64,000 bases of DNA from an uncultured Pelagibacteraceae bacterium (GCA_902616245.1 CACMSB010000004.1:57205-121204), one strand, 5' to 3'; shown: positions 8,890 through 18,030, numbered from the stretch's first letter. Made by a program: numbers and translations. Notes: generated from the letters alone by a model not told the origin.

Positions 8890-9999
8890 TTATTTTTTTT
8901 CAATTACAAATAACTCATTGTTAAAATATAATCCTTTATTTTTATTGACTATATCTTTTACAACTTTCTGATAATATTTTTTCCTTTCAGCACTCATTAT
9001 TTGCTCATCTGATATTTGATTAACATATACCGCAGCATTCCATGCTGAAAATATTAATGATGTAGCAATACCACCACTAATCTCATTTGGTAATGCTCTT
9101 AAAACATATTTAATAGTTTGTTTTTTGCTAAATTTTAATTTTTTCAAAATTTCATTGTCAGTATTTTTTTTTATATATTTTATTATTGAGGTATGCAGTG
9201 AAGGAAATGGATTTTCTTTTGGCCATATTTTCTTTATAATCTTGTTTCCAGGATCATTTCCACATGCATGAACTACCACCAATTTACCTTTCTTATCTAA
9301 TGATTTTATCATAGGACCAATGACATACTTTACCTTTTTCTCTGCAGATATTCTTGATCTATAAGGTTGTGAAGCAATGATTAAGTCATAACTATTTTTT
9401 CCATTATTTTTTTTTGGAATAACATTTTTCAACGAAAATTCTTGATCTTTTCTATAAATTACAATTACAGATGGCTCTTTGTATGTGGGATTTCCATTTC
9501 TAGGATTTCTTTCTATTTGCCATTTTTTATTTAAAAATTCTTGATTTAATCTTCTTAATTGATTTGAAAAATCAAGTGATGAATTACCTTTAAGTTTAAC
9601 TATTTTCCAATTCATTTTTTTTTGTTTACTTTTGTCATTCGATTTAAGTGCTGTTGATTCTACATAATTTAAATTTGAAATAACAAATACTGTATTTTTA
9701 TGTTCGACAAACCGATCTGGAAGCTTTTCAAGTCCCAATCTAACATCTTCCATACTAATTTCTTTTGTGCTTACCAATAGGGGAATATGAGGCATTTTCT
9801 GATGACATTGTCTCATCACACTCATCAATAACGATCCATCACCCATACCTGCATCAAATATTTTTAATGCTGGAAACTTAGGTTTTAATTTTTGCACAAT
9901 AGGTTTTAAAGCATCAGCAATCTTATTCTTTTCATTAGTCGTTGTAACAAAAAGCAAATATTTTTGCCTGTTATCGAAAAATCTAAAATTCTTTTTCAT
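8890..9999 (-). CDS. SAM-dependent methyltransferase-like protein of unknown substrate
   Basis: 369 residues. I do not recognise the family. Residues 46-56 (KIFDAGMGDGS) look like methyltransferase motif I, the SAM-binding loop. About 155 residues later ASQPYR (209-214) stands where an NPPY-like motif IV could be, followed by a VVVHACGNDPG strand (241-251). The long segment between them is lysine-rich. It could be a Rossmann methyltransferase with an inserted domain. Last of three same-strand genes (metY, alpha/beta hydrolase, this one; 14 bases from the hydrolase), so a link to sulfur or C1 metabolism is possible, but this is inference. Confidence 0.6.
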   Translation of the reverse strand: MKKNFRFFDNRQKYLLFVTTTNEKNKIADALKPIVQKLKPKFPALKIFDAGMGDGSLLMSVMRQCHQKMPHIPLLVSTKEISMEDVRLGLEKLPDRFVEHKNTVFVISNLNYVESTALKSNDKSKQKKMNWKIVKLKGNSSLDFSNQLRRLNQEFLNKKWQIERNPRNGNPTYKEPSVIVIYRKDQEFSLKNVIPKKNNGKNSYDLIIASQPYRSRISAEKKVKYVIGPMIKSLDKKGKLVVVHACGNDPGNKIIKKIWPKENPFPSLHTSIIKYIKKNTDNEILKKLKFSKKQTIKYVLRALPNEISGGIATSLIFSAWNAAVYVNQISDEQIMSAERKKYYQKVVKDIVNKNKGLYFNNELFVIEKK

Positions 10000-10013
10000 A
10001 AATGCTAGTAGTA

Positions 10014-10829
10014 TTATTTATTTGCTGGATAATTGGTTGTTATGAATTTTTTTAACACATTTAATACTCGATCTGCTTCCTCTAATAGCATCATATGTCC
10101 ACAATTATCAATTATATCTATTTGACTTCCTTCAATTAAATTAGCTAGTTTTTTCCCTTCTTTAACTGGACACATCTTATCGTCAGTAGCAAGTATAGAA
10201 AGAGTAGGAATTTTAATTTGTTTAGCAGCTTCAAAACCATTTTTGTAATTATCACATGCTCTAAAATCTACACCGAGGGTATTTTTTATTGTCCTAGTTT
10301 TAGCTAACATTGAACCAGTATTAATATGATATAGACCTGGCACAGGGTGACCCCCAAAGTGACCAGCTGGTCCATGAGCCCAGTCCATCATTAATTCAAC
10401 AGCTTTAGGATTGTTATTTTCTGCTAAAGACAATAATTCAGGGTTCATTGGAATTGCACCAGCGCCACCCATTAAACTTAAAGTTTTTATTTTATCTGGA
10501 TTTCTTGCTGTACATTCAACAGTAACTAAACATCCTTGTGAATGACCAACTAATGAAGCTTCTTTATATCCAACTGCATCAATAACATCGCTTACCCAAT
10601 CAGCCATATCTTCAATTGATTTTAAACTTTTCCCCCCTGACAATCCATGACCTGGCATATCTAATGCTAAAACACTGTATCCGTGAAAAGCAAAATATCT
10701 TGTTTGCAAAACCCATGTCATATGAGTCAGTCCACTACCATGCACAAATATTATTAATGGTTTATTCTTATCGAAAGGTCTACCTCCCGTAGAAGCATAA
10801 ACCTCGTTATTATTGACCTGAAACTTCAT
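10014..10829 (-). CDS. Alpha/beta hydrolase
   Basis: 271 residues with the complete hydrolase machinery: oxyanion loop FVHGSG (28-33), nucleophile elbow GHSQG with Ser97, acid in LATDDKM (Asp216 or 217) and NCGHMML with His245. No signal peptide, so cytoplasmic. Substrate unknown; the closest-looking families are esterases and C-C hydrolases. Its start overlaps the metY stop by 4 bases (ATGA type), so it is translated together with metY. Confidence 0.85.
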   Translation of the reverse strand: MKFQVNNNEVYASTGGRPFDKNKPLIIFVHGSGLTHMTWVLQTRYFAFHGYSVLALDMPGHGLSGGKSLKSIEDMADWVSDVIDAVGYKEASLVGHSQGCLVTVECTARNPDKIKTLSLMGGAGAIPMNPELLSLAENNNPKAVELMMDWAHGPAGHFGGHPVPGLYHINTGSMLAKTRTIKNTLGVDFRACDNYKNGFEAAKQIKIPTLSILATDDKMCPVKEGKKLANLIEGSQIDIIDNCGHMMLLEEADRVLNVLKKFITTNYPANK

Positions 10830-12154
10830 TGATTGGATACGAGTCTAGGTTTCCTAGCAGCTCTAAATCCATTTTCAAAGTCATTTTTAATATCATCAAT
10901 ATCCTCAATACCGACTGATAATCTGATCATATCATGAGATAAACCCGCAAATTTTAATGTAGCTTCATCCATTTGAGAATGTGTTGCTGATGCTGGATGA
11001 ATTACCAATGTTCGTGTATCTCCAACATTTGCTAAATGAGAAGCAAGTTTAACGTTATTAATAAATGCTTCACCTGCAGCTTTCCCTCCTTTAATACCAA
11101 ATGCTATCATTGATCCTTTGCCATTTGGTAATAATTTGCTTGCTAAATCATGATCAGGATGATCTGGTACACTCGGATGTGAAACCCAAGCAACACTTTC
11201 GTGACCTAATAAATACTCGACCATTTTTTCAGCATTCTCGCAATGTTTTTTCATTCTTACAGAAAGTGTCTCTATACCTTGTAACACATTCCATGCATTT
11301 TGAGGGCTTAGACAAGGACCAAAATCTCTCATACCTTCTGCTCTTGCTTTCATTGTAAAAGCTGTTGGTCCAAATTCTTCAGCAAAAGATAATCCATGAT
11401 AACCCTCATAAGGTTGAGTCATTGTTGGGAATTTATCATTTTGCATCCAGTCAAACTTACCACCTTCAACAATTATACCAGCCATTGAAGATCCATGACC
11501 TGCCATCCATTTAGTAAGCGAATGAACTACAATATCAGCACCGTGCTCTATAGGTTTACATAAATAAGGTGTTTGATAGGTTGCATCTACCATTAAAGGA
11601 ATACCAGCGTCGTGAGCTATTTTAGCAACCTCAGGCATATTCATTATTTCATTTCCTGGATTACCTACAAGTTCCCCAAAAATACCTTTTGTATTTTTTT
11701 GAATTGCCTTTTTAAATCCCTCTGTATCTCTTGGTTTTACAAAAGTTGTTTTAATACCAAATTTTGGAAGTGTTAGTCTAAATAGATTTACAGTTCCACC
11801 ATAAAGTTGGGATGATACTACCAAATGATCTCCCGCTTCACAAAGTGTCATTACTGCAAGAAATATTGCACTCATGCCAGACGAAGTAGCAAGTGCTGCC
11901 GTTCCACCTTCTAAAGAAGCAACTCTCTCTTCTAAAACGGCAACTGTTGGATTTGATATCCTACTATAAATATGTCCACCTCTTTCTAAATTAAATAATG
12001 CTGCCGCATGATCTACATCATCAAATAGATATGAAGTTGTTTGGTATATTGGTACCTGTCTTGAACCAGCATTTTTGTGAGGTTGATAACCTGCATGTAA
12101 ACTAAGGGTATCGAATTTATATGTTTTAGGATCCATTCCTTTTTTGTCTGACAT
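10826..12154 (-). CDS. metY: O-acetylhomoserine (thiol)-lyase, PLP-dependent
   Basis: Forms homocysteine (or methionine, if methanethiol is used) from O-acetylhomoserine and a reduced sulfur donor. 442 residues, the longer MetY-type branch of the Cys/Met-metabolism PLP family. Visible are YSRISNPTVAVLEERVASLEGG (63-84), SSGMSAIF (91-98), the PLP-pyridine Asp190 in MVDATYQTPYLCKP and the Schiff-base Lys215 in HSLTKWMAGHG. A good AGGAGC Shine-Dalgarno sequence precedes the ATG. Heads a three-gene unit. SAR11 bacteria are known to depend on reduced organic sulfur, so this enzyme is a plausible entry point. Confidence 0.9.
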   Translation of the reverse strand: MSDKKGMDPKTYKFDTLSLHAGYQPHKNAGSRQVPIYQTTSYLFDDVDHAAALFNLERGGHIYSRISNPTVAVLEERVASLEGGTAALATSSGMSAIFLAVMTLCEAGDHLVVSSQLYGGTVNLFRLTLPKFGIKTTFVKPRDTEGFKKAIQKNTKGIFGELVGNPGNEIMNMPEVAKIAHDAGIPLMVDATYQTPYLCKPIEHGADIVVHSLTKWMAGHGSSMAGIIVEGGKFDWMQNDKFPTMTQPYEGYHGLSFAEEFGPTAFTMKARAEGMRDFGPCLSPQNAWNVLQGIETLSVRMKKHCENAEKMVEYLLGHESVAWVSHPSVPDHPDHDLASKLLPNGKGSMIAFGIKGGKAAGEAFINNVKLASHLANVGDTRTLVIHPASATHSQMDEATLKFAGLSHDMIRLSVGIEDIDDIKNDFENGFRAARKPRLVSNQ

Positions 12155-12160
12155 TTAATT

Positions 12161-12191
12161 GCTCCTATTTTAATTTTAAGAATTTATTATA
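12161..12191 (-). promoter_or_regulatory. metY leader: Shine-Dalgarno and -10-like box
   Basis: Read on the minus strand, TATAAT lies at 12191-12186 and AGGAGC at 12166-12161, 6 bases before the metY ATG. No clear -35 is visible; the best hexamer at 17-base spacing is ATTAAT. The leader would be only about 25-30 bases, which leaves no room for a riboswitch downstream of this start. Confidence 0.45.
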
Positions 12192-12270
12192 AACTAATAT
12201 TATCGCTTATTAATAGCTTATTTGTTACTTAAAACTATCAAAAATGACTTATGTTCTAACAGTATATCGT

Positions 12271-12299
12271 TTGACAATATATCGATTTATAAGTATTAA
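12271..12299 (+). promoter_or_regulatory. Near-consensus sigma-70 promoter of rplM-rpsI
   Basis: TTGACA at 12271-12276, a 17-base spacer and TATTAA at 12294-12299. Transcription would begin around 12305-12307, only a few bases before the preferred rplM ATG at 12310. The messenger would be nearly leaderless. The upstream ATG at 12244 would be outside the transcript. Confidence 0.6.
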
Positions 12300-12309
12300 T
12301 CCCGCAATT

Positions 12310-12768
12310 ATGACTAAATTTCTTAAAAAAGACGACCTAAATAGCAAATGGTTTGAAATTGACGCAACTGGAGCTGTAGTAGGAAGACTAGCAACCGTTG
12401 TATCAAAAATCCTTAGAGGAAAAAATAAAGCAACATTTACTCCTCATATGGATAGTGGAGATTTTGTTGTTGTTAAAAACGTAGATCAATTAAAATTTAC
12501 AGGAAATAAATTTTCAAATAAAAAATATTATAGACACACAGGTCATCCTGGTGGAATTAAAGAGACAACACCTGAAATATTACAATCTTCAAAACCAGGT
12601 GAAGTTTTAAAGATGGCTGTAAAAAGAATGTTGCCTGGTGGTCCTTTAGCTAAAAAACAACTAACTAAACTAAAGGTTTATTCAGGATCAGATCATCCTC
12701 ATTCAGCACAAAACCCTGAAGTAATAGAGATTGGAAAACTTAATTCAAAAAATATAGTAAGAAATTAA
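12310..12768 (+). CDS. rplM: Large ribosomal subunit protein uL13
   Basis: 152 residues from the ATG at 12310: MTKFLKKDDLNSKWFEIDATG, then VVGRLATVVSKILRGKNKATFTPH, and PGGPLAKKQL with VYSGSDHPHSAQNP near the C terminus, all diagnostic of uL13. The frame is open to an ATG at 12244, but the extra 22 residues have no counterpart in the family and the promoter at 12271-12299 would lie inside them. No Shine-Dalgarno sequence precedes 12310. One base separates its stop from the rpsI start. Confidence 0.93.
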   Translation: MTKFLKKDDLNSKWFEIDATGAVVGRLATVVSKILRGKNKATFTPHMDSGDFVVVKNVDQLKFTGNKFSNKKYYRHTGHPGGIKETTPEILQSSKPGEVLKMAVKRMLPGGPLAKKQLTKLKVYSGSDHPHSAQNPEVIEIGKLNSKNIVRN

Positions 12769-12769
12769 A

Positions 12770-13201
12770 ATGGAAACAAATCAATCAACATCTTCAAAAC
12801 TAAAATTAGATTTTAAAGATGCAAAATATGCAACAGGTAGAAGAAAGACTTCAATTGCAAAAGTTTGGTTAAAAAAGGGAACAGGTAAAATTTACGTTAA
12901 TGGTAAAAATCTAGATGATTATTTCACAAGAGCTACTCATAAAATGCAAATTCTAAGACCTTTTGAAATTATCAATCAATCTACAGAATACGATGTTAGG
13001 TCTCAAGTTGTCGGTGGTGGTCATACAGGTCAAGCGGGAGCATTAGTTCATGGTATATCAAGAGCACTATTACAATTTGATGAAAATCTAAAACCGACAC
13101 TTAGAAAAGAAAAACTTACCACGAGAGATTCTAGATCAGTTGAGAGAAAAAAACCTGGTCGAGCAAAAGCAAGAAGAAGTTATCAGTTTTCTAAAAGATA
13201 A
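12770..13201 (+). CDS. rpsI: Small ribosomal subunit protein uS9
   Basis: 143 residues. The conserved body starts at YATGRRKTSIAKVWLKKGTGKIYVNG (~22-47); VVGGGHTGQAGALVHGISRALL and the basic tail RDSRSVERKKPGRAKARR lead to SYQFSKR, the C-terminal arm that reaches the P-site tRNA. An N-terminal extension of about 20 Ser/Thr/Lys residues is common in alphaproteobacterial uS9. Co-transcribed with rplM as in nearly all bacteria. Confidence 0.97.
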   Translation: METNQSTSSKLKLDFKDAKYATGRRKTSIAKVWLKKGTGKIYVNGKNLDDYFTRATHKMQILRPFEIINQSTEYDVRSQVVGGGHTGQAGALVHGISRALLQFDENLKPTLRKEKLTTRDSRSVERKKPGRAKARRSYQFSKR

Positions 13202-13234
13202 TATCATTTTAATAAACAACTGTTATATTACAAT

Positions 13235-14257
13235 ATGTCTAAGATAAATGCATTAGTTGCTGGAGCCACAGGATACATAGGTATTCAATTGGTTAAATTA
13301 TTAACTAAACATAAGAGAGTTAAAATTAAATATCTTTGTGGTGATACCTCTGTAGGTAAGAAAATTAGCTCTTATGATAAATACTTTAATAAATATAAAC
13401 TACCAAATATTGTTAAATTTAATAGAAAGTTATTAAAAAGTGTTGATGTTGTATTTACTGCATTACCCAATGGAGAGGCTCAAAAAATTTCAAAAAATTT
13501 AAATAATAAAAATATTTTAATTGATTTAGCAGCAGATTTTAGACTTAAATCAACTAGTGATTACTTTAAATGGTATAAAATCAAACACAATGCTCCTAAA
13601 TTAATCAAAAAAAGTATTTATTCTTTACCTGAGTTAAATAATAAAAGTATTAAGAAATATAAAATAATTTCTTGTCCAGGCTGCTATCCAACATCAATTT
13701 TGTTACCCCTAGTACCGTTAATTAATAAAAATATTGTTAAATCAAATAATATCATAATTGACTCTAAATCTGGTTATTCAGGTGCAGGCAGAAATATTCA
13801 TAAAAAATATAACAACAAATTTTTAAATGAGACACTGAGTGCTTATGGTTTAGCGTTTCACAGACACAATTCAGAAATTGATCAGGAACTAAAAATAAAA
13901 ACTGGCAAAAAGGTAAAATTTCAATTTACACCTCATCTTTCACCAATGTTTAGAGGAATATTAACCACTATGTATTTAGATCTAAAAAGAAATGATTCTC
14001 TCAAAAAAATTTATTCTTTTCTAAAAAAATATTATAAAAATCATAAATTCATTAAAATTTTGAAACCAAATACTTTTTTAGGAACTAATGAAGTAATAAA
14101 CACAAATAATTGTTATATTTCCGTGTGCGAGAGTAAATATAAGAATAAAATTATTATATTGTCAGCAATAGATAATTTGATTAAGGGTGGTAGTGGACAG
14201 GCTGTTCAAAATATGAATATTTTATTTGGATATAAGTCTGACGAAGGATTAAATTGA
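13235..14257 (+). CDS. argC: N-acetyl-gamma-glutamyl-phosphate reductase
   Basis: Third step of arginine synthesis, an NADPH-dependent reductase. 340 residues: Rossmann GATGYIGIQLV (10-20), TALPNGEAQ (75-83), the thioester-forming Cys150 in SCPGCYPTS, and SGYSGAGR near 185. HRHNSEIDQE and the FTPHLSPMFRGI strand are also typical of ArgC. Follows rpsI by 33 bases, an arrangement common in alphaproteobacteria. Its last bases overlap the start of the small lipoprotein gene. Confidence 0.95.
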   Translation: MSKINALVAGATGYIGIQLVKLLTKHKRVKIKYLCGDTSVGKKISSYDKYFNKYKLPNIVKFNRKLLKSVDVVFTALPNGEAQKISKNLNNKNILIDLAADFRLKSTSDYFKWYKIKHNAPKLIKKSIYSLPELNNKSIKKYKIISCPGCYPTSILLPLVPLINKNIVKSNNIIIDSKSGYSGAGRNIHKKYNNKFLNETLSAYGLAFHRHNSEIDQELKIKTGKKVKFQFTPHLSPMFRGILTTMYLDLKRNDSLKKIYSFLKKYYKNHKFIKILKPNTFLGTNEVINTNNCYISVCESKYKNKIIILSAIDNLIKGGSGQAVQNMNILFGYKSDEGLN

Positions 14258-14460
14258 TGAAAATACTGATAATTTTATTAATTTTTTTATTTATAAATAA
14301 TTGTTCTAACCAAAACTTTGGTTCTTTTTTAAAGAAAAAAAATGATGATATGGTTGAAAAACCAAATTTAGATATTGATAAAAAAATTTCTTTTGAGGAT
14401 TTTAAAAATAAAATTATTAATTATGGAAAAAATAGTAGTTTTCCAAGTTTAGATGATTGA
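14257..14460 (+). CDS. Small putative lipoprotein
   Basis: 67 residues: hydrophobic signal MKILIILLIFLFINN followed by Cys16 in a lipobox-like INNC, then a charged, soluble tail of about 50 residues ending FPSLDD. The ATG at 14257 overlaps the argC stop; a TTG three bases upstream adds one Met only. It overlaps the hom start by 8 bases, so all three genes are translationally coupled. Family not recognised. Confidence 0.6.
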   Translation: MKILIILLIFLFINNCSNQNFGSFLKKKNDDMVEKPNLDIDKKISFEDFKNKIINYGKNSSFPSLDD

Positions 14461-15751
14461 TATGACTAAAAAGCTTAATATAGCAATTGTTGGATTAGGG
14501 CAGATTGGTAATTATCTCTATAATGAATTAAATACAAAAAAAAAAGATATTCTAAAAAAAACTGGAAAAATTATATCTGTTTCTGCAATTTCAGCTAAAA
14601 ATATTAATAAAAAAAGAAAATTTAGAATTAATAAGAAAATATTTTATAAAGATCCCTTTAAAATTTTTAAAAATAATAAAATTGATATTTTAATTGAAGC
14701 CATTGGTCAATCTGATGGTATATCTAAAAAAATTGTAGAATTTGCACTTAAAAATAAAATTCATGTTGTAACTCCTAATAAGGCATTAATTTCTAAACAC
14801 GGTAATAACCTTTCTAAACTTGCTGAAAAAAATAAAGTTAATTTAGAATTTGAAGCTTCAGTAGGAGGTGGAATCCCAGTATTAAGAACCATTAAAGAAG
14901 GGCTAGCAACTAATAAAATAAGTAAAGTATATGGAATATTAAATGGCACTTGTAATTATATATTATCTGAAATGGAAGAGACTAAGTCTAGCTTTTCAAA
15001 TGTATTAAAAAAAGCTCAACTATTAGGTTATGCTGAACCAGGTAATCCAAAATTAGATTTAAATGGTTACGATGCTTTAGCTAAAGTTAAAATTCTTTCT
15101 GCTTTAGCATTTAATAATAAAGTATCAAGTTCAAAATGTTTAATGGAGGGTATTGAAAATATAGAATACAAGGATTTAGAAATTGCAAATCAATTAAATT
15201 ATAAAATTAAATTATTGGGAATAACAGAAATTGTTAATAATAAATTGTTTGAAAGAGTTCATCCGTGTTTAATTAAAAAAAATACTTACATCGCAAATGT
15301 TAATGGTGTTATGAATGCTGTTATAATTGAAGGTAATCCAGTAGGGGAGAGTGTTTTGCAAGGAGAAGGTGCTGGGCCTGGTCCAACATCATCTGCTTTA
15401 ATGTCTGATCTTTTGTCAATTTTACGTGGAAATATCAAATACCCTTTTGGGATTTCTGATGATAAAAGAAAATCTCCTTCAATATACAATACTGATAATT
15501 ACTCAAATGCTTTATATATTAGACTTGAAGTTAAAGATAAACCGGGTGTTCTATCTGAAATCACAAAAAAATTTGCTAAATACAAAATATCCGTACAAAG
15601 ATTAATACAAATACCAAATAATAAAAATAAAACTGCTTCTATTGTGATTATAACTCACAAATCTTTGGAAAAGGATTATCAGAAATGTATTAAATCTTTT
15701 AAATCAAATTTAAATATTATTAAAAACCCTGTATTATTAAGACTTTTTTAA
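14453..15751 (+). CDS. hom: Homoserine dehydrogenase with ACT domain
   Basis: Reduces aspartate semialdehyde to homoserine for threonine and methionine. 432 residues: N-terminal Rossmann IVGLGQIGNYL (10-20), VTPNKALISKHG near 103-114 with the catalytic-loop Lys, LNGTCNYILSEM near 163, then GYAEPGNPKLDLNGYDALAKV and the QGEGAGPGPTSSALMSDLL segment. A C-terminal ACT domain begins at about LYIRLEVKDKPGVLSEI and probably senses threonine. Two close ATGs (14453, 14462) are possible starts. It ends one base into the transporter gene. Confidence 0.95.
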   Translation: MIDMTKKLNIAIVGLGQIGNYLYNELNTKKKDILKKTGKIISVSAISAKNINKKRKFRINKKIFYKDPFKIFKNNKIDILIEAIGQSDGISKKIVEFALKNKIHVVTPNKALISKHGNNLSKLAEKNKVNLEFEASVGGGIPVLRTIKEGLATNKISKVYGILNGTCNYILSEMEETKSSFSNVLKKAQLLGYAEPGNPKLDLNGYDALAKVKILSALAFNNKVSSSKCLMEGIENIEYKDLEIANQLNYKIKLLGITEIVNNKLFERVHPCLIKKNTYIANVNGVMNAVIIEGNPVGESVLQGEGAGPGPTSSALMSDLLSILRGNIKYPFGISDDKRKSPSIYNTDNYSNALYIRLEVKDKPGVLSEITKKFAKYKISVQRLIQIPNNKNKTASIVIITHKSLEKDYQKCIKSFKSNLNIIKNPVLLRLF

Positions 15752-16650
15752 TGGAACTTTATTTAAAGCTCTTTGAAGTTCTATTCCCTGTATTTTTTAT
15801 TGTTGGAATTGGTTTTTTATTAGGGAAAAAAAATCCAAATTTCGATACTTCGTTTATAACATCTTATGCTGGAAATTTTGGAACTCCAGCTTTAGTGATT
15901 TTCTCTCTTACATCTACAGGTGTTACTTTTGATATATTTGCTGAATATTTTATTTATGCATTAATATTACTCTCATCATTTGCTTTAATTGGTCTTGTTT
16001 TTTTAATTCTTATGAAAAAAGATTATATTAGAGAATTACCTACTTTTTTTTTACCTAATACAGGTAATATGGGTATACCAATATGTCTTTTTGCTTATGG
16101 TAAATTGGGAATGGGTGTAGCTGCAGCTATATCATCTTTGGTAATACTCTTACATTTTACTGCTAATATATTTCTTGCAAAAAGAAAATTTGATTTTTCA
16201 ATAATCGCAAAAAGTCCCTCTTTCTATACAATTATTTTGACTGTTATCTTTTTATACTATGGCAAAGAAATGCCAGTTTTTGTGATTAATACAACAATGC
16301 TTTTATCTTATGCAATGATTGTAATGATTTTAATGTCTTTAGGCATTGCTTTAACCCAAATGAAAGTATTTTCTTTGAGAGACTCAATTATAACATCAAT
16401 TGGTAGAGTAATTCTTGGTCCAATTGTAGGTTTTTTTATTATAAAATTTTTTAATTTATCTGGTTTTGCAGCTGGAGTTTTGCTAATTCAATCCTCTATG
16501 CCTAGTGCAATATTATGTTATTTGGTTGCTTCAATGTATTCGCCAAAAAAAAATGTAGATAATATTTCCAGCACAATTGTTGTTTCTACTTTAATGTCAT
16601 TGGTTACAGTGCCAATTACAGTATTCATCGCCCTTAAATATTTCGCTTAA
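15751..16650 (+). CDS. AEC-family (auxin efflux carrier-like) transporter
   Basis: 299 residues with about ten membrane segments in two similar halves. The PNTGNMGIPICLFAYG stretch near residue 102 and QSSMPSAILCYLVA near 248 are typical of the AEC/BART fold (family: GNxGxxGxPl and ssmPsA). Members carry organic anions such as malate or malonate, or amino-acid derivatives; the substrate here cannot be told. Starts on the last base of hom and abuts the next transporter. Confidence 0.85.
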   Translation: MELYLKLFEVLFPVFFIVGIGFLLGKKNPNFDTSFITSYAGNFGTPALVIFSLTSTGVTFDIFAEYFIYALILLSSFALIGLVFLILMKKDYIRELPTFFLPNTGNMGIPICLFAYGKLGMGVAAAISSLVILLHFTANIFLAKRKFDFSIIAKSPSFYTIILTVIFLYYGKEMPVFVINTTMLLSYAMIVMILMSLGIALTQMKVFSLRDSIITSIGRVILGPIVGFFIIKFFNLSGFAAGVLLIQSSMPSAILCYLVASMYSPKKNVDNISSTIVVSTLMSLVTVPITVFIALKYFA

Positions 16651-17499
16651 ATGAAAGCGATATTTTTAAATTTATCTGCATGGATGGTTTTGCCCTTTAT
16701 GGATGCCATTGCAAAATACTTATCTTCGGATTTATCTTTTTTTCAAATAACATGGGCTAGATATTTTTTTACAGTTGTATTCACAACTTTTTTTATGTTT
16801 TTATTTTTTAGAGAACAATTGAAGTTTTCTCAAAATATCAAATTACAAATAATTAGAGGTTTGTCTTTATTTTTTGCAAATATATGTTTTTTTTACTCCA
16901 TTTCTGTAATCTCAATGGCAAAAGCGTTAACTTTGGCATTCGTTGCTCCATTGGTTACAACTGCTCTTTCTCCATTTTTACTTAAAGAAAAAGTCGGATA
17001 TAGACGGTGGACTGCTGTATTAGTCGGTTTTTTTGGTATTTTAGTTGTTATAAGACCTGGAATTATAGAGATTAATCTTGCTAGTTTAGCAGCAGTTGGA
17101 ACAGGCTGTTTTTACGGCTTCTATCTAATAATAACTCGAAAATTGCATTCAACAGATAGTCCTTTACTCACATTGCTGATTACGGGCGTAGTAGGGGCCA
17201 TTATCGCATCTTTTTTTGTTCCTATTGTTTGGATTAATCCTTCTCCAATTCAATGGTCTTGGATGGCTCTGATGGGTATATTTGCCTGTTTAGGCCATAT
17301 ATTAATCATTTTATCTCTTCGTTACGCTGATGCTTCAAAATTAGCACCATTTGGTTATTTCGAGATAATTACTAACCTTATTTTAGGGTATTATGTGTTT
17401 TCGGATTTTCCTGATAAATATACTTTTATTGGACTTTTTATAATTGTTTCGTCAGGATTATATGTTTTTAAAAGGGAATATTATCAAAGATATAAGTAA
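16651..17499 (+). CDS. EamA/DMT-superfamily transporter
   Basis: 282 residues, ten predicted membrane helices forming two EamA repeats. MVLPFMDAIAKYLSSDLSF at the N terminus and SVISMAKALTLAFVAPLVTTALSPFLLKEKVGYRRW in the first repeat (given here as the region ~89-124) are typical of S-adenosylmethionine/drug-metabolite exporters. Substrate unknown. Begins immediately after the AEC gene and is the last gene before the gene-poor island. Confidence 0.85.
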   Translation: MKAIFLNLSAWMVLPFMDAIAKYLSSDLSFFQITWARYFFTVVFTTFFMFLFFREQLKFSQNIKLQIIRGLSLFFANICFFYSISVISMAKALTLAFVAPLVTTALSPFLLKEKVGYRRWTAVLVGFFGILVVIRPGIIEINLASLAAVGTGCFYGFYLIITRKLHSTDSPLLTLLITGVVGAIIASFFVPIVWINPSPIQWSWMALMGIFACLGHILIILSLRYADASKLAPFGYFEIITNLILGYYVFSDFPDKYTFIGLFIIVSSGLYVFKREYYQRYK

Positions 17500-18030
17500 A
17501 TATATATGTACTATATATTAATATTATACTTTAATTTATATGTGTAAACTACTGTAATCACTATATTTTAATAAATATCTTAACCAAAGTTATGCTTATA
17601 TAAAATACAAAAAAAATGATGTAAAATCATAAAATTTTCAATTAAATAAAAGCTGTTAATTAAAAATAATCAATAAATATACAGTTATTTAAATTAAAAA
17701 AATAGACAATAAAAATGGATTATGAGATAGGGGACAATAATTCAATAAAATCAACTATTTTGAAGAAATTTTAAAATAAAACTATTGATAATAAAAATTA
17801 GTTTTAATTTGATATGTAAAATTCTTAATATTAAGTTCTATAAATAAACAAAAAAATAATATTTTTCTTAATAATTACCTAAGTAATGCAATTTATGAAT
17901 ATAGCGTTTAATGCCCCAAATATAGGGCTAATTTAGAGATTTCAATTTATAAGCTGCAACCAATAGGGGAATTTAAAATTGTATTACTAAATGTTGTTAA
18001 ATTTAAAAAAAACGTTGGTATTGCTAGCTT
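17500..18030. other. 531-base gene-free, extremely AT-rich stretch
   Basis: No ORF of useful length and no recognisable protein fragment is seen in any frame. Near the right end, 17912-17930 can form a short hairpin (GCCC and GGGC arms around CAAATATA), and CAATTT/AAATTG arms flank the following 40 bases, so a weak RNA element cannot be excluded. This is the longest gene-free interval in the window and starts where the run of plus-strand genes ends. Confidence 0.6.

Noticed and set aside
12155..12260. A SAM-binding riboswitch before metY, as known before some SAR11 methionine genes
   Set aside because: Only about 90 bases separate the gene pair, the -10-like box lies about 30 bases from the ATG, and I could not build a convincing pseudoknot or recognise conserved cores.
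12244..12309. Longer uL13 starting at 12244
   Set aside because: The extra 22 residues have no family match and the promoter TTGACA-17-TATTAA lies inside them.
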